Origin: Betaproteobacteria bacterium
GTDB taxonomy: Bacteria > Pseudomonadota > Gammaproteobacteria > Burkholderiales > SG8-41
DNA: 64,000 nucleotides
NCBI GenBank assembly: GCA_025363575.1
Contig: JANYDM010000004.1
Coordinates: 69,246-133,245 of the forward strand
Direction of reading: 5' to 3'
Below the pieces are notes generated by a model. It did not search any database and was not told the origin of the DNA. It saw only the letters and a list, made by a program, of their open reading frames with translations. Position numbers and translations under genes: made by a program. Below, piece by piece: positions 47,008 to 56,356 of this stretch (positions are counted from its first letter, which is position 1; every line of letters begins with the position of its first letter).

Positions 47008-47964
47008 ATGTTTTTGAACGCCAACCCGCAGCTCAATAAAAACGGCGAGCTGCATCACTTGCTGACGCTCGAGGGCCTGCCCGCCGATATCCTGCGCCAG
47101 ATCCTCGACACCGCGCAATCGTTCGTCGGCGTCACCCAGCGTGAAGTTAAAAAGGTGCCGCTGTTGCGCGGCAAAGCCATTTTCAACCTGTTTTTCGAGC
47201 CGTCCACGCGCACGCGCACGACCTTCGAGATTGCCGCCAAGCGTTTGTCCGCTGACGTGATCAACCTGGCGATCAACGTTTCTTCGCAATCCAAGGGCGA
47301 GTCCGTGCTCGACACCGTCGCCAATCTCGCCGCGATGCAGGCCGACATGTTCATCGTGCGCCACAGCCAGAGCGGCGCGCCGCACCTGATCGCGCGCCAC
47401 GTCAGCGAGGACATCCACGTCGTCAATGCCGGCGACGGCCGCCACTCGCATCCGACGCAGGGCCTGCTCGACATGTTTACGATCCGGCACTACAAGAAGG
47501 ATTTCACCCAACTGCGCGTTGCAGTCGTGGGCGACATCCTGCATTCGCGCGTAGCGCGATCGCAAATTCACGCTCTGACGACGCTGGGCGTGCCCGAACT
47601 GCGCGTGATCGGCCCGCAGACGCTGCTGCCGACGAACGTCGACAGCCTCGGCGTGCACGTCTATCACGATATGGCAAAAGGCCTCAAAGACGTCGACGTC
47701 GTCATGATGCTGCGCTTGCAGAACGAGCGCATGCAAGGCTCGTTCGTGCCTTCGCCGCAGGAATTTTTCAAAAAATACGGCCTCACGGCTGATAAGCTCG
47801 CGCTCGCCAAACCCGACGCGATCGTGCTGCATCCGGGCCCGATGAACCGCGGCGTCGAGATCGATTCCGACGTCGCCGACGGCAGTCAGTCGGTGATTCT
47901 GCCGCAGGTGACGTTCGGCATCGCAATCCGCATGGCGGTCATGAGCATACTGGCGGGAAACTGA
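47008..47964 (+). CDS. pyrB: Aspartate carbamoyltransferase catalytic subunit
   Basis: Condenses carbamoyl phosphate and aspartate in pyrimidine synthesis. [12 protein letters not shown] near residue 60 binds carbamoyl phosphate, and [10 protein letters not shown] is near residue 275. The length of 318 residues with a short N-terminal extension resembles the ATCases that need the PyrC-like partner encoded next. No pyrI gene follows. It starts 19 bases after pyrR. Confidence 0.97.
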   Translation: MFLNANPQLNKNGELHHLLTLEGLPADILRQILDTAQSFVGVTQREVKKVPLLRGKAIFNLFFEPSTRTRTTFEIAAKRLSADVINLAINVSSQSKGESVLDTVANLAAMQADMFIVRHSQSGAPHLIARHVSEDIHVVNAGDGRHSHPTQGLLDMFTIRHYKKDFTQLRVAVVGDILHSRVARSQIHALTTLGVPELRVIGPQTLLPTNVDSLGVHVYHDMAKGLKDVDVVMMLRLQNERMQGSFVPSPQEFFKKYGLTADKLALAKPDAIVLHPGPMNRGVEIDSDVADGSQSVILPQVTFGIAIRMAVMSILAGN

Positions 47965-47975
47965 AACCGTGATGA

Positions 47976-48064
47976 GCAATGGGTTATGGGTGATGAGTAA
48001 AACGCGTGGCCGCGATTACGAGACGACCCGTGATTTCCATTGCCCATCACCCATTGCCCATTGC
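47976..48064. repeat. Imperfect inverted repeat between pyrB and pyrC'
   Basis: Left arm 47976-47997 and right arm 48043-48064 (22 bases each) are complementary at 19 positions, separated by 45 bases. Both contain reiterated ATGGGTGATG / GCAATGGG words also seen at 10010-10057. It could make a long hairpin in the pyr operon mRNA 8 bases before the pyrC' ATG and so affect its translation. That is inference. Confidence 0.65.
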
Positions 48065-48072
48065 CAGCCATT

Positions 48073-49350
48073 ATGAAGATACACATCAAGAACGGCCGCC
48101 TGATCGACCCCGCCAGCGGCACCGACGCCAAACAGGATGTATTCATCGCCGCGGGCAAGATCGTGGCGCTGGGCGCGGCGCCCGCCGGTTTCACTGCCAA
48201 CCGCACCATAGACGCCAGCGGGCTCATCGTCTGTCCCGGGCTGGTCGATCTCGCGGTGCGCTTGCGTGAGCCGGGCTTCGAATACATGGCGACGCTCGAT
48301 TCCGAAATGCAGGCGGCGGCGGCCGGCGGGGTAACAAGCCTCGCCTGCCCGCCAGACACCGATCCGCCGCTCGACGAGCCGGGACTGGTCGAGATGCTCA
48401 AGTTTCGCGCGCGCAATCTGAATCAGGCGCACGTCTACCCGGTCGGCGCGCTGACGCTCGGATTGAAAGGCACGCACCTCACGGAAATGGCCGAACTCAC
48501 CGACGCCGGCTGCGTGGCGTTCTCGCATGCGGATGCGCCGCTTAGCGACACGCAGCTCCTGTGGCGCGCATTGCAATACGCCGCGACTTTCGATTTTCCG
48601 GTATGGCTGCGCCCACAGGACGCCGGGCTCGCCCGCGGCGGCGTCGCGCACGATGGTCAGGTCGCGACGCGGCTTGGCCTGGCCGCCATTCCCGTATGCG
48701 CGGAAACCGTGGCACTATCGACGATCCTGCTGCTCGCGCGCGAAACCGGAGCACGCGTCCATCTGTGCCGGATGTCGAGCGCCGAAGGTGTGGAGATGGT
48801 GCGCCAGGCCAAGCAGATGAAATTGAAGGTGAGCTGTGACATTTCCATCCACCATGCGCATCTGTCGGAAATGGACATCGGGTATTTCGATGCGAACTGC
48901 AATCTGACGCCGCCGTTGCGCAGCCAGCGCGATCGCGACGCCTTGCGCGCTGCCCTCGCCGACGGCACGGTCGACGCGCTGTGCTCCGACCACACGCCGG
49001 TTGATGTCGACGCCAAGCAGCTGCCGTTCGGCGAGGCCGAGACCGGCGCCACCGCGGTAGAGTTGCTTCTGCCGCTCACGCTTAAATGGATAGAAGAAGC
49101 GCATCTTCCCCTGGCACAGGGACTGGCCCGTATCACGTCCGACCCGGCGCGGCTCCTCGGTATTCACGCCGGCAAGGTCGCGCAGGGCGCAAGCGCGGAT
49201 CTCTGCGCGTTCGATCCGGCGCGCTACTGGAAAGTCGAGCCGGCGGCATTAAAAAGCCAGGGCAAGAACACCCCGTTTACGGGCGTCGAAATCAAGGGCA
49301 AGGTGCGCTACACGCTAGTCGAAGGCCAGGTCGTTTACGAATCTGCGTAA
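48073..49350 (+). CDS. pyrC: Dihydroorotase-like protein PyrC' (probably non-catalytic ATCase partner)
   Basis: A dihydroorotase homologue of 425 residues beside pyrB. In active enzymes the metal site starts D-x-H-x-H-L-R-E-P-G. Here residues 59-68 read D-L-A-V-R-L-R-E-P-G, so A61 and R63 replace both zinc histidines. The C-terminal C-S-D-H-T-P remains. This pattern matches the inactive PyrC' (PyrX) that holds the Pseudomonas-type ATCase together. An active dihydroorotase must be elsewhere. The start ATG 48073 gives M-K-I-H-I-K-N-G-R-L, and the 11 codons before it in the open frame lie within the inverted repeat. Confidence 0.88.
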   Translation: MKIHIKNGRLIDPASGTDAKQDVFIAAGKIVALGAAPAGFTANRTIDASGLIVCPGLVDLAVRLREPGFEYMATLDSEMQAAAAGGVTSLACPPDTDPPLDEPGLVEMLKFRARNLNQAHVYPVGALTLGLKGTHLTEMAELTDAGCVAFSHADAPLSDTQLLWRALQYAATFDFPVWLRPQDAGLARGGVAHDGQVATRLGLAAIPVCAETVALSTILLLARETGARVHLCRMSSAEGVEMVRQAKQMKLKVSCDISIHHAHLSEMDIGYFDANCNLTPPLRSQRDRDALRAALADGTVDALCSDHTPVDVDAKQLPFGEAETGATAVELLLPLTLKWIEEAHLPLAQGLARITSDPARLLGIHAGKVAQGASADLCAFDPARYWKVEPAALKSQGKNTPFTGVEIKGKVRYTLVEGQVVYESA

Positions 49351-49429
49351 ATCCCGCCCGAACCCCGGGCGGCCGGCGGCGTCCAAGCTTGACGTCCTCG
49401 ATTTAATCCCAATTTTCAGGCTATCTCAC

Positions 49430-51487
49430 ATGAATCCATTACTTGATTTCTCCGGGCTGCCGCGCTTCGACGCGTTCAAACCCGAATTTGTCACCCCGGC
49501 AGTCGAAGAATTGCTGGCCGCCGGCCGTGCTGTCATTGCGCGGCTGGCGGCCGCCAATGAAAACCCGGACTGGGACAATTTCGTCGCCCCGCTGTACGAC
49601 GTGACGGAAAAGCTCAATCGCGCGTGGGGGCAGGTCGGCCATCTCAACGCCGTGATGAACAGCCCGGAGCTGCGCGAAGTCTATAACGCGAACCTGCCAA
49701 AAATAACGCAGTTTTACACCGAGTTCGGACAGAATCCGCAACTGTTCGCGAAGTACAAGCAGCTTGCCGCGTCCCCGTCCTTCGCGCGTTTAAGCCCTGC
49801 TCAGCGCGCGGTTATCGATCACGAGTTGCGCGATTTCCGGCTCGGCGGCGCAGAACTCGCCGCCGACAAGAAGCAGCGCTATACCGAAGTGCGCGAAAAA
49901 CTGTCGGCGCTGACGTCGCGGTTTTCCGATAACCTGCTTGATGCGACCAATGCGTTTGCGCATTTCGTCGGGAGCGCGACGGAGCTCACCGGCATTCCCG
50001 ACGACGACCTGCAGTCGGCGCGCGAATCGGCGCAGCAGGACGGCAAGGCCGGCTGGAAATTCACGCTGCACATCCCGTCGTATATGGCTGTGATGCAGTA
50101 CGCCGACAATCGAGGGCTGCGCGAATTGATGTACCGCGCTTATGCCACGCGTGCCGCCGAGTTTGGCAAACCGGAATGGGACAATACGCCACTCATCACC
50201 GAAATCGTCGCGCTGCGCCGCGAGCTCGCGCAACTGCTGGATTTCGCGAGTTTCACCGACTACTCGCTCGCCTCCAAGATGGCGGAATCGCCGCAGCAGG
50301 TGCTGCAGTTTCTTGACGAGCTCGCCGGCAAGGCCAAACCGTTCGCCGAGCGCGATCTCGCCGAGTTGAAGCAGTTCGCGCGGGAACACCTCGGGCTGCC
50401 CGAGCTCGCCGCCTGGGACGTCGCCTACGCGTCGGAAAAACTGCGCAACGCGCGATACGCGTTTTCCGACCAGGAAGTCAAACAGTACTTTCCGGAAACC
50501 ACGGTGCTGCCCGGAATGTTCGGACTGATCGAAACCCTGTATGGCCTGACCATTGCACCGGACACAGCACCCGCGTGGCACCCGGAAGTGCGCTTCTTCA
50601 GCATCAAGGACGACAAAGGCGCGCTCGTCGGCCAGTTCTATATTGATCTTTACGCGCGGCCGTCGAAACGCGGCGGCGCCTGGATGGACGAAGTCATCGC
50701 GCGGCGGCGCATCGCCGGTGGAATTCAAACGCCGGTCGCGTATCTGAACTGCAACTTCGCGCCGCCGGTCGGCGAAGTCGACGGCAAGAAGCGCCCCGCG
50801 CTGTTCACGCACGATGAAGTGAACACGCTTTTTCATGAATTCGGCCATGGCCTGCACCACCTGCTGACACGCGTTGAAGAACTCGGCGTGTCGGGCATCA
50901 ACGGCGTCGAGTGGGATGCAGTAGAACTCCCGAGCCAGTTCATGGAAAATTTCTGCTGGGAATGGCGCGTGCTGGAGCCGATGACTTCGCACATCGAGAC
51001 GGGCAAGAAACTGCCGAAGGCGCTGTTCGACAAGATGCTCGCCGCCAGGAATTTCCAGAGCGGCATGCAGACGGTGCGCCAGATCGAGTTTTCGCTGTTC
51101 GACCTGCACCTGCATTACGACTTCGACGCCGGCGCACAATCGGTCGCCGACCTCCTCGCCTTGATACGCAAGCGGGTGGCGGTAATGATTCCACCCGACT
51201 ACAACCGGTTCCCCCAGAGTTTCAGCCACATATTCGCCGGCGGCTACGCGGCCGGCTACTACAGCTACAAATGGGCGGAAGTGCTGTCGGCGGACGTCTA
51301 CAGCCTGTTCGAGGAACGCGGCGTGCTCAACCCCGAAATCGGCTTGCGCTTTCGCGATGAGATTCTCGCCGTCGGCGGCAGCCGTCCCGCGCTCGAATCG
51401 TTCGTCGCGTTCCGCGGCCGCCCGCCCAGCATAGACGCGCTGTTGAGGCATAACGGCATGAGCGACCGAGCAGGGGCCCCGGCATAA
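49430..51487 (+). CDS. prlC: Oligopeptidase A
   Basis: Zinc metallopeptidase (M3) that degrades peptides in the cytosol, including cleaved signal peptides. The zinc motif H-E-F-G-H is at about residue 467 (F-H-E-F-G-H-G-L-H-H), and the Y-K-W-A-E-V-L family segment is near 615. The length of 685 residues is normal. The last nine codons (M-S-D-R-A-G-A-P-A) lie inside a dispersed repeat and were probably acquired with it. Typical family members end slightly earlier. Confidence 0.96.
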   Translation: MNPLLDFSGLPRFDAFKPEFVTPAVEELLAAGRAVIARLAAANENPDWDNFVAPLYDVTEKLNRAWGQVGHLNAVMNSPELREVYNANLPKITQFYTEFGQNPQLFAKYKQLAASPSFARLSPAQRAVIDHELRDFRLGGAELAADKKQRYTEVREKLSALTSRFSDNLLDATNAFAHFVGSATELTGIPDDDLQSARESAQQDGKAGWKFTLHIPSYMAVMQYADNRGLRELMYRAYATRAAEFGKPEWDNTPLITEIVALRRELAQLLDFASFTDYSLASKMAESPQQVLQFLDELAGKAKPFAERDLAELKQFAREHLGLPELAAWDVAYASEKLRNARYAFSDQEVKQYFPETTVLPGMFGLIETLYGLTIAPDTAPAWHPEVRFFSIKDDKGALVGQFYIDLYARPSKRGGAWMDEVIARRRIAGGIQTPVAYLNCNFAPPVGEVDGKKRPALFTHDEVNTLFHEFGHGLHHLLTRVEELGVSGINGVEWDAVELPSQFMENFCWEWRVLEPMTSHIETGKKLPKALFDKMLAARNFQSGMQTVRQIEFSLFDLHLHYDFDAGAQSVADLLALIRKRVAVMIPPDYNRFPQSFSHIFAGGYAAGYYSYKWAEVLSADVYSLFEERGVLNPEIGLRFRDEILAVGGSRPALESFVAFRGRPPSIDALLRHNGMSDRAGAPA

Positions 51488-51696
51488 GCTGGGGATGCGA
51501 GCAACGCGAATGCCGTCGAGTTGCCGAATCGACCAACGTGAAATAGCCACACCCTCAACTGAGGCAACGGCATGAGCGACCGAGCAGGGGCCCCAGCGTA
51601 AGGCCGGGGATGCGAGCAACGGGAATGCCGTCCGAACCGGCCAATTCCAAATCTCGACGAGTTAACTGAGGCAACGGAATAAGCGAACAGGCCGCC
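51443..51696. repeat. Two and a partial copies of a ~114-base intergenic repeat after prlC
   Basis: Copy 1 (51443-51516) and copy 2 (51560-51631) are nearly identical over about 70 bases, starting with TGAGGC and ending AATGCCGT. Copy 3 (51666-51696) keeps only the first ~30 bases in altered form. Each full copy contains GGGGCCCC and a possible hairpin CCCCGGC-ATAA-GCTGGGG (copy 1, one G-T pair). Copy 2 changes several stem bases but keeps most pairing. Ends GGCAT and ATGCC are complementary. The rest of 51488-51781 holds no gene that I can support. Confidence 0.85.
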
Positions 51697-51781
51697 GCGG
51701 CGCCGTGACCTGCGTCCTACCGACCGCTCAGGCGTTGTGCTATAAAAGCGGCGAGTGCCACGAACCGGGGGAAGTTGCATC

Positions 51782-52333
51782 ATGAAAATCTGGACGCTGC
51801 TCATCCTGACGGGATACGCCGCCTTCGCCGCCGGCGCGGAAATGTACCGCTGGGTCGACGAAAAAGGCGTGGTCAATTACACGCCGTATCCGCCGCCGGC
51901 CAATATCAAAAAGGTCGAACAGAAAAAACTCGGCGACAATTCCGTGCAGACCGGCGACGTGCCTTACAGTCTGCAGCTGGCGACCAAAAATTTTCCGGTC
52001 ACGTTTTATTCGACGGTCGAATGCGGCCCGCCGTGCAAAGCTGCGCGCGCGCATCTCGACAAGCGCGGCATTCCCTATAGCGACAAGAATCCATCCAAGG
52101 GGACGCCTGCCGATTTCGAAGCCTTCAAGAAACTAGGCGGCGGCGGACTTGAATTGCCACTGCTGAAAGTGGGCGAACTGAGAACGCTCAAGGGCTACCT
52201 CGCCGAAGACTACGACTCGGCGCTCGACCAGGCCGGCTATCCGAGCACCGCGATTCCCGGCGTCAAGCCCGCGGCGAAGTCCGAAGCCAAGCCCGACTCC
52301 CCGGTCGCGCAGCCCGCGGCTCCCGCCAAATAA
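51782..52333 (+). CDS. Exported DUF4124-glutaredoxin-like protein
   Basis: A 183-residue protein with a signal peptide ([10 protein letters not shown] to A-A-G-A). A DUF4124 domain follows ([14 protein letters not shown]), then a glutaredoxin-like domain whose redox site is C-G-P-P-C near residue 82, then F-Y-S-T-V and L-P-L-L-K-V near the cis-proline. The C-terminus is Ala/Pro/Lys-rich. It is likely periplasmic and may handle thiol-disulphide exchange, which is inferred. The stop overlaps the xthA ATG (TAATG). Confidence 0.84.
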   Translation: MKIWTLLILTGYAAFAAGAEMYRWVDEKGVVNYTPYPPPANIKKVEQKKLGDNSVQTGDVPYSLQLATKNFPVTFYSTVECGPPCKAARAHLDKRGIPYSDKNPSKGTPADFEAFKKLGGGGLELPLLKVGELRTLKGYLAEDYDSALDQAGYPSTAIPGVKPAAKSEAKPDSPVAQPAAPAK

Positions 52334-53103
52334 TGCGGGTTGCCACCTGGAACGTTAACTCGCTCAAGGTTCGCCTGCCACAGGTCCTCGCCTGGCTCGC
52401 CGCGCAGCAGCCCGACGTTCTTTGCCTGCAGGAAACCAAGCTCGAGGACGCGAAATTCCCGGCGCAGGAAATTCAGGCCGCCGGCTATCAGGTTTTGTTC
52501 AGCGGCCAAAAGACCTATAACGGCGTCGCGATACTCAGCAAAGAACCCGCGACCGCGGCGCAGGCATCAGTACCGGGTTACGACGACCCGCAGAAACGCG
52601 TGTTGGCGGCGACCATCAACGGCGTGCGCGTCGTCTGCCTCTATGTGCCGAACGGTCAGAGCGTCGAATCGGACAAATACCGCTATAAGCTCGATTGGCT
52701 CGCGCGGACGACGGCGTGGCTTGCCGCCGAACTCGCTGCCAATGAGCGTCTCGTGGTAGTCGGCGATTTCAACATCGCGCCCGACGATCGCGACGTGCAC
52801 GATCCGAAGGCTTGGGAAGGCCAAGTGCTATGCAGCGCGCCGGAACGCGCGGCATTTCAGCAATTGCTTGCGGGCGGGCTGGCGGATAGCTTTCGCCTGT
52901 TCGAGCAACCGGCGGCATCGTTCAGCTGGTGGGATTACCGCGTCAACGCGTTCAAGCGCAAGATGGGCTTGCGTATCGATCACGTATTGCTAAGTCCGCG
53001 CCTCGCGAAGAGTTGCACCGCGTCTGTAATCGATATCGAACCGCGCAAGAACGAGCGCCCTTCGGACCACGCACCGGTTACGGCCGAATTCACGCTTGAC
53101 TAG
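52333..53103 (+). CDS. xthA: Exodeoxyribonuclease III
   Basis: AP endonuclease and 3'-5' exonuclease of base-excision repair. Motifs in order: [15 protein letters not shown] near residue 34, [13 protein letters not shown] near 143 and S-D-H-A-P-V at the C-terminus with the catalytic His. The length of 256 residues is standard. Translationally coupled to the DUF4124-glutaredoxin gene by a TAATG overlap. Confidence 0.95.
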   Translation: MRVATWNVNSLKVRLPQVLAWLAAQQPDVLCLQETKLEDAKFPAQEIQAAGYQVLFSGQKTYNGVAILSKEPATAAQASVPGYDDPQKRVLAATINGVRVVCLYVPNGQSVESDKYRYKLDWLARTTAWLAAELAANERLVVVGDFNIAPDDRDVHDPKAWEGQVLCSAPERAAFQQLLAGGLADSFRLFEQPAASFSWWDYRVNAFKRKMGLRIDHVLLSPRLAKSCTASVIDIEPRKNERPSDHAPVTAEFTLD

Positions 53104-53123
53104 GTAGGCGCTAAGCGGGCTGC

Positions 53124-54527
53124 TCAGTCTTCCCCGCCTTTGCCGGCGTCGAGGCCGAGTTCTTGGATCTTGCGCGTGAGCGTATTGCGCCCCAGCCCCA
53201 GTAACTGCGAGGCTTCGATACGGCGGCCGCCGGTATGTGCGAGCGCGCGCGTGATCAGTGCTTTTTCGAACTGTTGCCCGAGCACGTCCATCAATCCCGA
53301 TTCACCCCGGTTCAGCGCGTTAGCGACCTCACGCTCGAGCGCGCCTATCCAGTTTTCACTGGCCAAGCCGCCGGCGTCGACGCGCAGTTCCGAGGGCAGA
53401 TCATTGACGTCCACGCTCACGCCGGGCGCCATCACAGTCAGCCAGTGGCACAGGTTTTCGATCTGGCGCACGTTGCCGGGAAAATCCTGCGCGCTCAGGA
53501 ATTTCAAGGCGGCGTCCGTCAGGCGCTTGGCCTCGACCACGAGTTCGCGCGCGCTCTTGGCGAGAAAATGCTTCGCGAGCAACGGTATGTCTTCGCGCCG
53601 CTCCCTCAGCGGCGGCAGACGCAGCCGGATTACATTCAGCCGGTGAAACAGGTCTTCACGGAACAAGCCCTGCTTCACGCGGACTTCGAGGTCCTGGTGG
53701 GTCGCCGCGATCACGCGCACGTTGGCCTTTATCGGCTGGTGCCCGCCGACGCGGTAGAACTGGCCGTCCGACAGGACCCGCAACAACCGTGTCTGCAGGT
53801 CGGCCGGCATGTCACCGATTTCATCGAGGAACAACGTGCCGCCGTCGGCCTGCTCGAAGCGCCCGCGCCGCATGGTTTGCGCGCCAGTGAACGCGCCGCG
53901 CTCATGACCGAACAGTTCCGACTCGAGCAGGTCCTTGGGAATCGCCGCGGTGTTGATCGCGATGAACGGTTTTGCCGCGCGCGGACTATGCCGGTGCAGC
54001 GCGCTCGCCACGAGTTCCTTGCCGGTGCCCGATTCGCCCGTTATCAGCACGGTCGCGTGCGATTGCGCCAAGCGGCCGATGGCACGGAATACCTCCTGCA
54101 TCGCGGGCGCCTGACCGAGTATTTCTGGCTCGGCCGCAGGCGCTTCCACGACGTCCTCCTGGCGCGTACTCTCTTCCATCGCGCGGCGAATCAGGTCGAC
54201 CGCGTGATCGACGTCGAATGGCTTCGGCAGATATTCGTAAGCGCCGCCCTGGAACGCCGCCACCGCGCTCTCGAGGTCCGAATACGCCGTCATGATGATG
54301 ACCGGCATGTGCGGGTAGCGCTGCTTGGCCTGCTGCAGGAGCTCCAATCCCGATTCGCCGGGCATCCGGATATCGCTTACCACCAGTTGCGGCGTCTCGC
54401 TGCCGAGCACGCCGAGCGCCTCGTCGGCCGACGAGAATGTTTTGAATGCGATGTTCTCGCGGGTCAGCGCCTTTTCGAACACCCAGCGTATCGAGCGATC
54501 GTCATCTATGATCCAGACGGGTTTCAT
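53124..54527 (-). CDS. ntrC: Nitrogen regulation response regulator NtrC (sigma-54 activator)
   Basis: Phosphorylated by NtrB, it activates sigma-54 promoters such as glnA under nitrogen limitation. The receiver domain has D9/D10 and phosphoacceptor D52 (V-S-D-I-R-M-P-G). The AAA+ domain has Walker A G-E-S-G-T-G-K-E near residue 170 and the sigma-54 contact G-A-F-T-G-A near 217. The C-terminal Fis-type helix-turn-helix is [12 protein letters not shown]. The length of 467 residues is standard. The start overlaps ntrB by 4 bases. Confidence 0.97.
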   Translation of the reverse strand: MKPVWIIDDDRSIRWVFEKALTRENIAFKTFSSADEALGVLGSETPQLVVSDIRMPGESGLELLQQAKQRYPHMPVIIMTAYSDLESAVAAFQGGAYEYLPKPFDVDHAVDLIRRAMEESTRQEDVVEAPAAEPEILGQAPAMQEVFRAIGRLAQSHATVLITGESGTGKELVASALHRHSPRAAKPFIAINTAAIPKDLLESELFGHERGAFTGAQTMRRGRFEQADGGTLFLDEIGDMPADLQTRLLRVLSDGQFYRVGGHQPIKANVRVIAATHQDLEVRVKQGLFREDLFHRLNVIRLRLPPLRERREDIPLLAKHFLAKSARELVVEAKRLTDAALKFLSAQDFPGNVRQIENLCHWLTVMAPGVSVDVNDLPSELRVDAGGLASENWIGALEREVANALNRGESGLMDVLGQQFEKALITRALAHTGGRRIEASQLLGLGRNTLTRKIQELGLDAGKGGED

Positions 54528-55600
54528 GTTTTTTCAATCTCACTGTAATTGATTGGCAGCAGCAGCGTAAACGTCGTCTCACCCGGCGCGCTGTCGAATG
54601 TAATCGTGCCGCCGTGTTGCGTGACGAACGTCTGCGCGAGCGTCAGCCCGAGGCCGGTGCCGCCCTCGCGGCCCGACACCAGGGGATAAAAAATCTTTTC
54701 GCGCATGTCGTCGGGTATGCCGGGTCCGTTGTCGATGATTTGCACTACCAGCGCGTGCTTATAGCGTTTGCGCGCGACCGTGACCTGGCGGGCGATGCGT
54801 GTCTTCAGCGCGAGGCGGCCCCGGCCTTTCATCGCCTGCGCTGCGTTGCGCGCGATATTGAGCACGATCTGGATCATCTGCTCCTTGTCGCCTTTGAGCA
54901 GCGGCACGCTGGTATCGTAGTCGCGCCGTATCGCGATACCCTGCGGAAACTCGGCGAGTATGAGGCTGCGCACGCGCTCGAGCACTTCGTGTATGTTGAG
55001 CGGCGCCGGCTGCGGCAGGCGGTGTGGCGTGAGCAGGCGATCCATCAGCGACTGCAAGCGGTCCGCCTCTTTCATGATGACTTGCGTGTACTCGTGCAGG
55101 CCGGGCCGCTCGAGCTCATGGTCGAGCAGCTGCGCCGCGCCGCGGATGCCGCCCAGCGGGTTTTTGATTTCGTGCGCCAGATTGCGGATCAACTCGCGGT
55201 TCGCCTGGCTTTGATCCTGCAGCCGTTCTTCGCGCTCGATCTTGATCTGCTGTTCGATATGCCGGAACTCGAGCAGCAGGCCTTTCCAGCCGGCGACCCA
55301 GCCCTCGATTTCGACCGGCGACAGCGTGCAGCTCAAGTGCAGCTTGCCATGCCCGGCGGCGCCGATTTTGAGATCGTGCTCGGTGTAGCTGCAATTGTTC
55401 GTGCGCGCGTAATCGATCGCCGCGCCCAGCACGCGGTCGTTTTCGAATGTCTCTGCGATGGTGTTTCCCACTAGGCTCTTGCTGCTCAACTCAAATAAAT
55501 TTTCGGCGGCCGGATTGGCGAAGCGTACGACGAGCTCGCGGTCGACGATAACAATAGCTGTCGCGAGAAGATCGAGCCCTGCTAATGCAGCAACCGTCAT
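54524..55600 (-). CDS. ntrB: Nitrogen regulation sensor kinase NtrB
   Basis: Cytosolic histidine kinase/phosphatase controlling NtrC in response to PII. A PAS domain (F-A-N-P-A-A-E-N-L-F) precedes the phosphoacceptor region L-A-H-E-I-K-N-P-L-G-G-I and the ATPase domain with D-N-G-P-G-I-P and G-T-G-L-G-L. ATG 55600 (M-T-V-A-A-L-A-G-L-D) gives 358 residues, like other NtrB, while the frame is open to 55663. No membrane segments, as expected. Confidence 0.96.
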   Translation of the reverse strand: MTVAALAGLDLLATAIVIVDRELVVRFANPAAENLFELSSKSLVGNTIAETFENDRVLGAAIDYARTNNCSYTEHDLKIGAAGHGKLHLSCTLSPVEIEGWVAGWKGLLLEFRHIEQQIKIEREERLQDQSQANRELIRNLAHEIKNPLGGIRGAAQLLDHELERPGLHEYTQVIMKEADRLQSLMDRLLTPHRLPQPAPLNIHEVLERVRSLILAEFPQGIAIRRDYDTSVPLLKGDKEQMIQIVLNIARNAAQAMKGRGRLALKTRIARQVTVARKRYKHALVVQIIDNGPGIPDDMREKIFYPLVSGREGGTGLGLTLAQTFVTQHGGTITFDSAPGETTFTLLLPINYSEIEKT

Positions 55601-55707
55601 GTGTGGATATCTGAAGTAAGTTGAGCAAGAATCAGACCAGGCATGACGCCCGGCCGCGGGCACAACGAAACCGAATCAAACGCGCGCGAACTGCAATCAA
55701 GTCCGGG

Positions 55708-56169
55708 TTATTTGATGTTCGCGATTTCTTTCCTGAGGCTTTCGACGTTAGTTTCGTGCAGCTTGACCGTGTTTTCGTACGGCTTCAGGCGTTCTTCGAC
55801 GCGCGCATAGTTTTTTTCAGCGCCGAGTCGCACGTCCCGCTGCTCGGAGAGCTGCTTTTTCGCAGCGTCGAGCTGCTGCTGTTCCTGTGCCAATTCCTGC
55901 TCGAGGATCCTGCGCCGGCCGGCGTCGCGGCTGCGCTGCGTATCGCTGTCGACGCTGGGAAAATTCGCGGGCTTCTGCTGCGGCAGCTGCGCCGCGCGCG
56001 ACGGCGCGCTCGCGGCATTCGGCGGATCGAGATTGAGCCCTTTGCAGCCTCTCGCGTCGCCCTTCACATTGGTGTAACGCGTATTGCCGTCGGTATCTGT
56101 GCATTTCCACATTTCCGCATAAGCCGACGGCACGATGCATGTGGCCAGCAACAAAACCCATATTCTCAT
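55708..56169 (-). CDS. Exported DUF4124 coiled-coil protein
   Basis: A 153-residue protein with a signal peptide (M-R-I-W-V-L-L-L-A-T-C to P-S-A-Y-A), a DUF4124 domain (M-W-K-C-T-D-T-D-G-N-T-R-Y-T) and a long charged helix (about residues 80-150, E-Q-E-L-A-Q-E-Q-Q-Q-L-D) likely to be a coiled coil. Function unknown. It is inserted between glnA and ntrB, an order seen in several betaproteobacteria. A GAGGA ribosome-binding site precedes the ATG. Confidence 0.82.
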   Translation of the reverse strand: MRIWVLLLATCIVPSAYAEMWKCTDTDGNTRYTNVKGDARGCKGLNLDPPNAASAPSRAAQLPQQKPANFPSVDSDTQRSRDAGRRRILEQELAQEQQQLDAAKKQLSEQRDVRLGAEKNYARVEERLKPYENTVKLHETNVESLRKEIANIK

Positions 56170-56244
56170 AGCGATCCTCGGGTAGCCCTGAACAACGGGC
56201 GATACCTGGGGCGGTTGACGCCGCGTCTCCCAGTGGTCGCGCTA

Positions 56245-56273
56245 AGTCTATGTCAGAAAAATTGAACTTACAA
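56245..56273 (-). promoter_or_regulatory. Possible sigma-70 promoter of the DUF4124-ntrBC unit
   Basis: On the minus strand TTGTAA (56273-56268) and TAGACT (56250-56245) are 17 bases apart, 76 bases upstream of the DUF4124 ATG and just past the glnA terminator. This would let ntrBC be transcribed independently of glnA. Only moderate box matches. Confidence 0.4.
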
Positions 56274-56297
56274 TGAAGCGCGTCACGCGCGCGCGCT

Positions 56298-56332
56298 AAA
56301 AACGCGACAGGGCGGGAACTCCCGCCCTGTCG
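56298..56332 (-). terminator. Rho-independent terminator after glnA
   Basis: A perfect 13-bp stem (56305-56317 with 56320-56332) with a two-base centre is followed on the minus strand by a short CG and five Ts (56302-56298). It separates glnA from the DUF4124-ntrB-ntrC genes. Confidence 0.88.
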
Positions 56333-56356
56333 TGCCGTGTAGTAAGTCGAACCCTT

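Noticed and set aside
49790..51619. Long minus-strand open frame (609 codons) opposite prlC and the repeat
   Set aside because: Antisense shadow of prlC in GC-rich DNA. The Arg/Ala/Val-rich product shows no domain, and its end lies in the repeat.
51443..51696. Integron attC sites
   Set aside because: There is no integron integrase or cassette, and the GTTRRRY/RYYYAAC core pairs are not present. The only tyrosine recombinase in the window is housekeeping XerC, 40 kb away.
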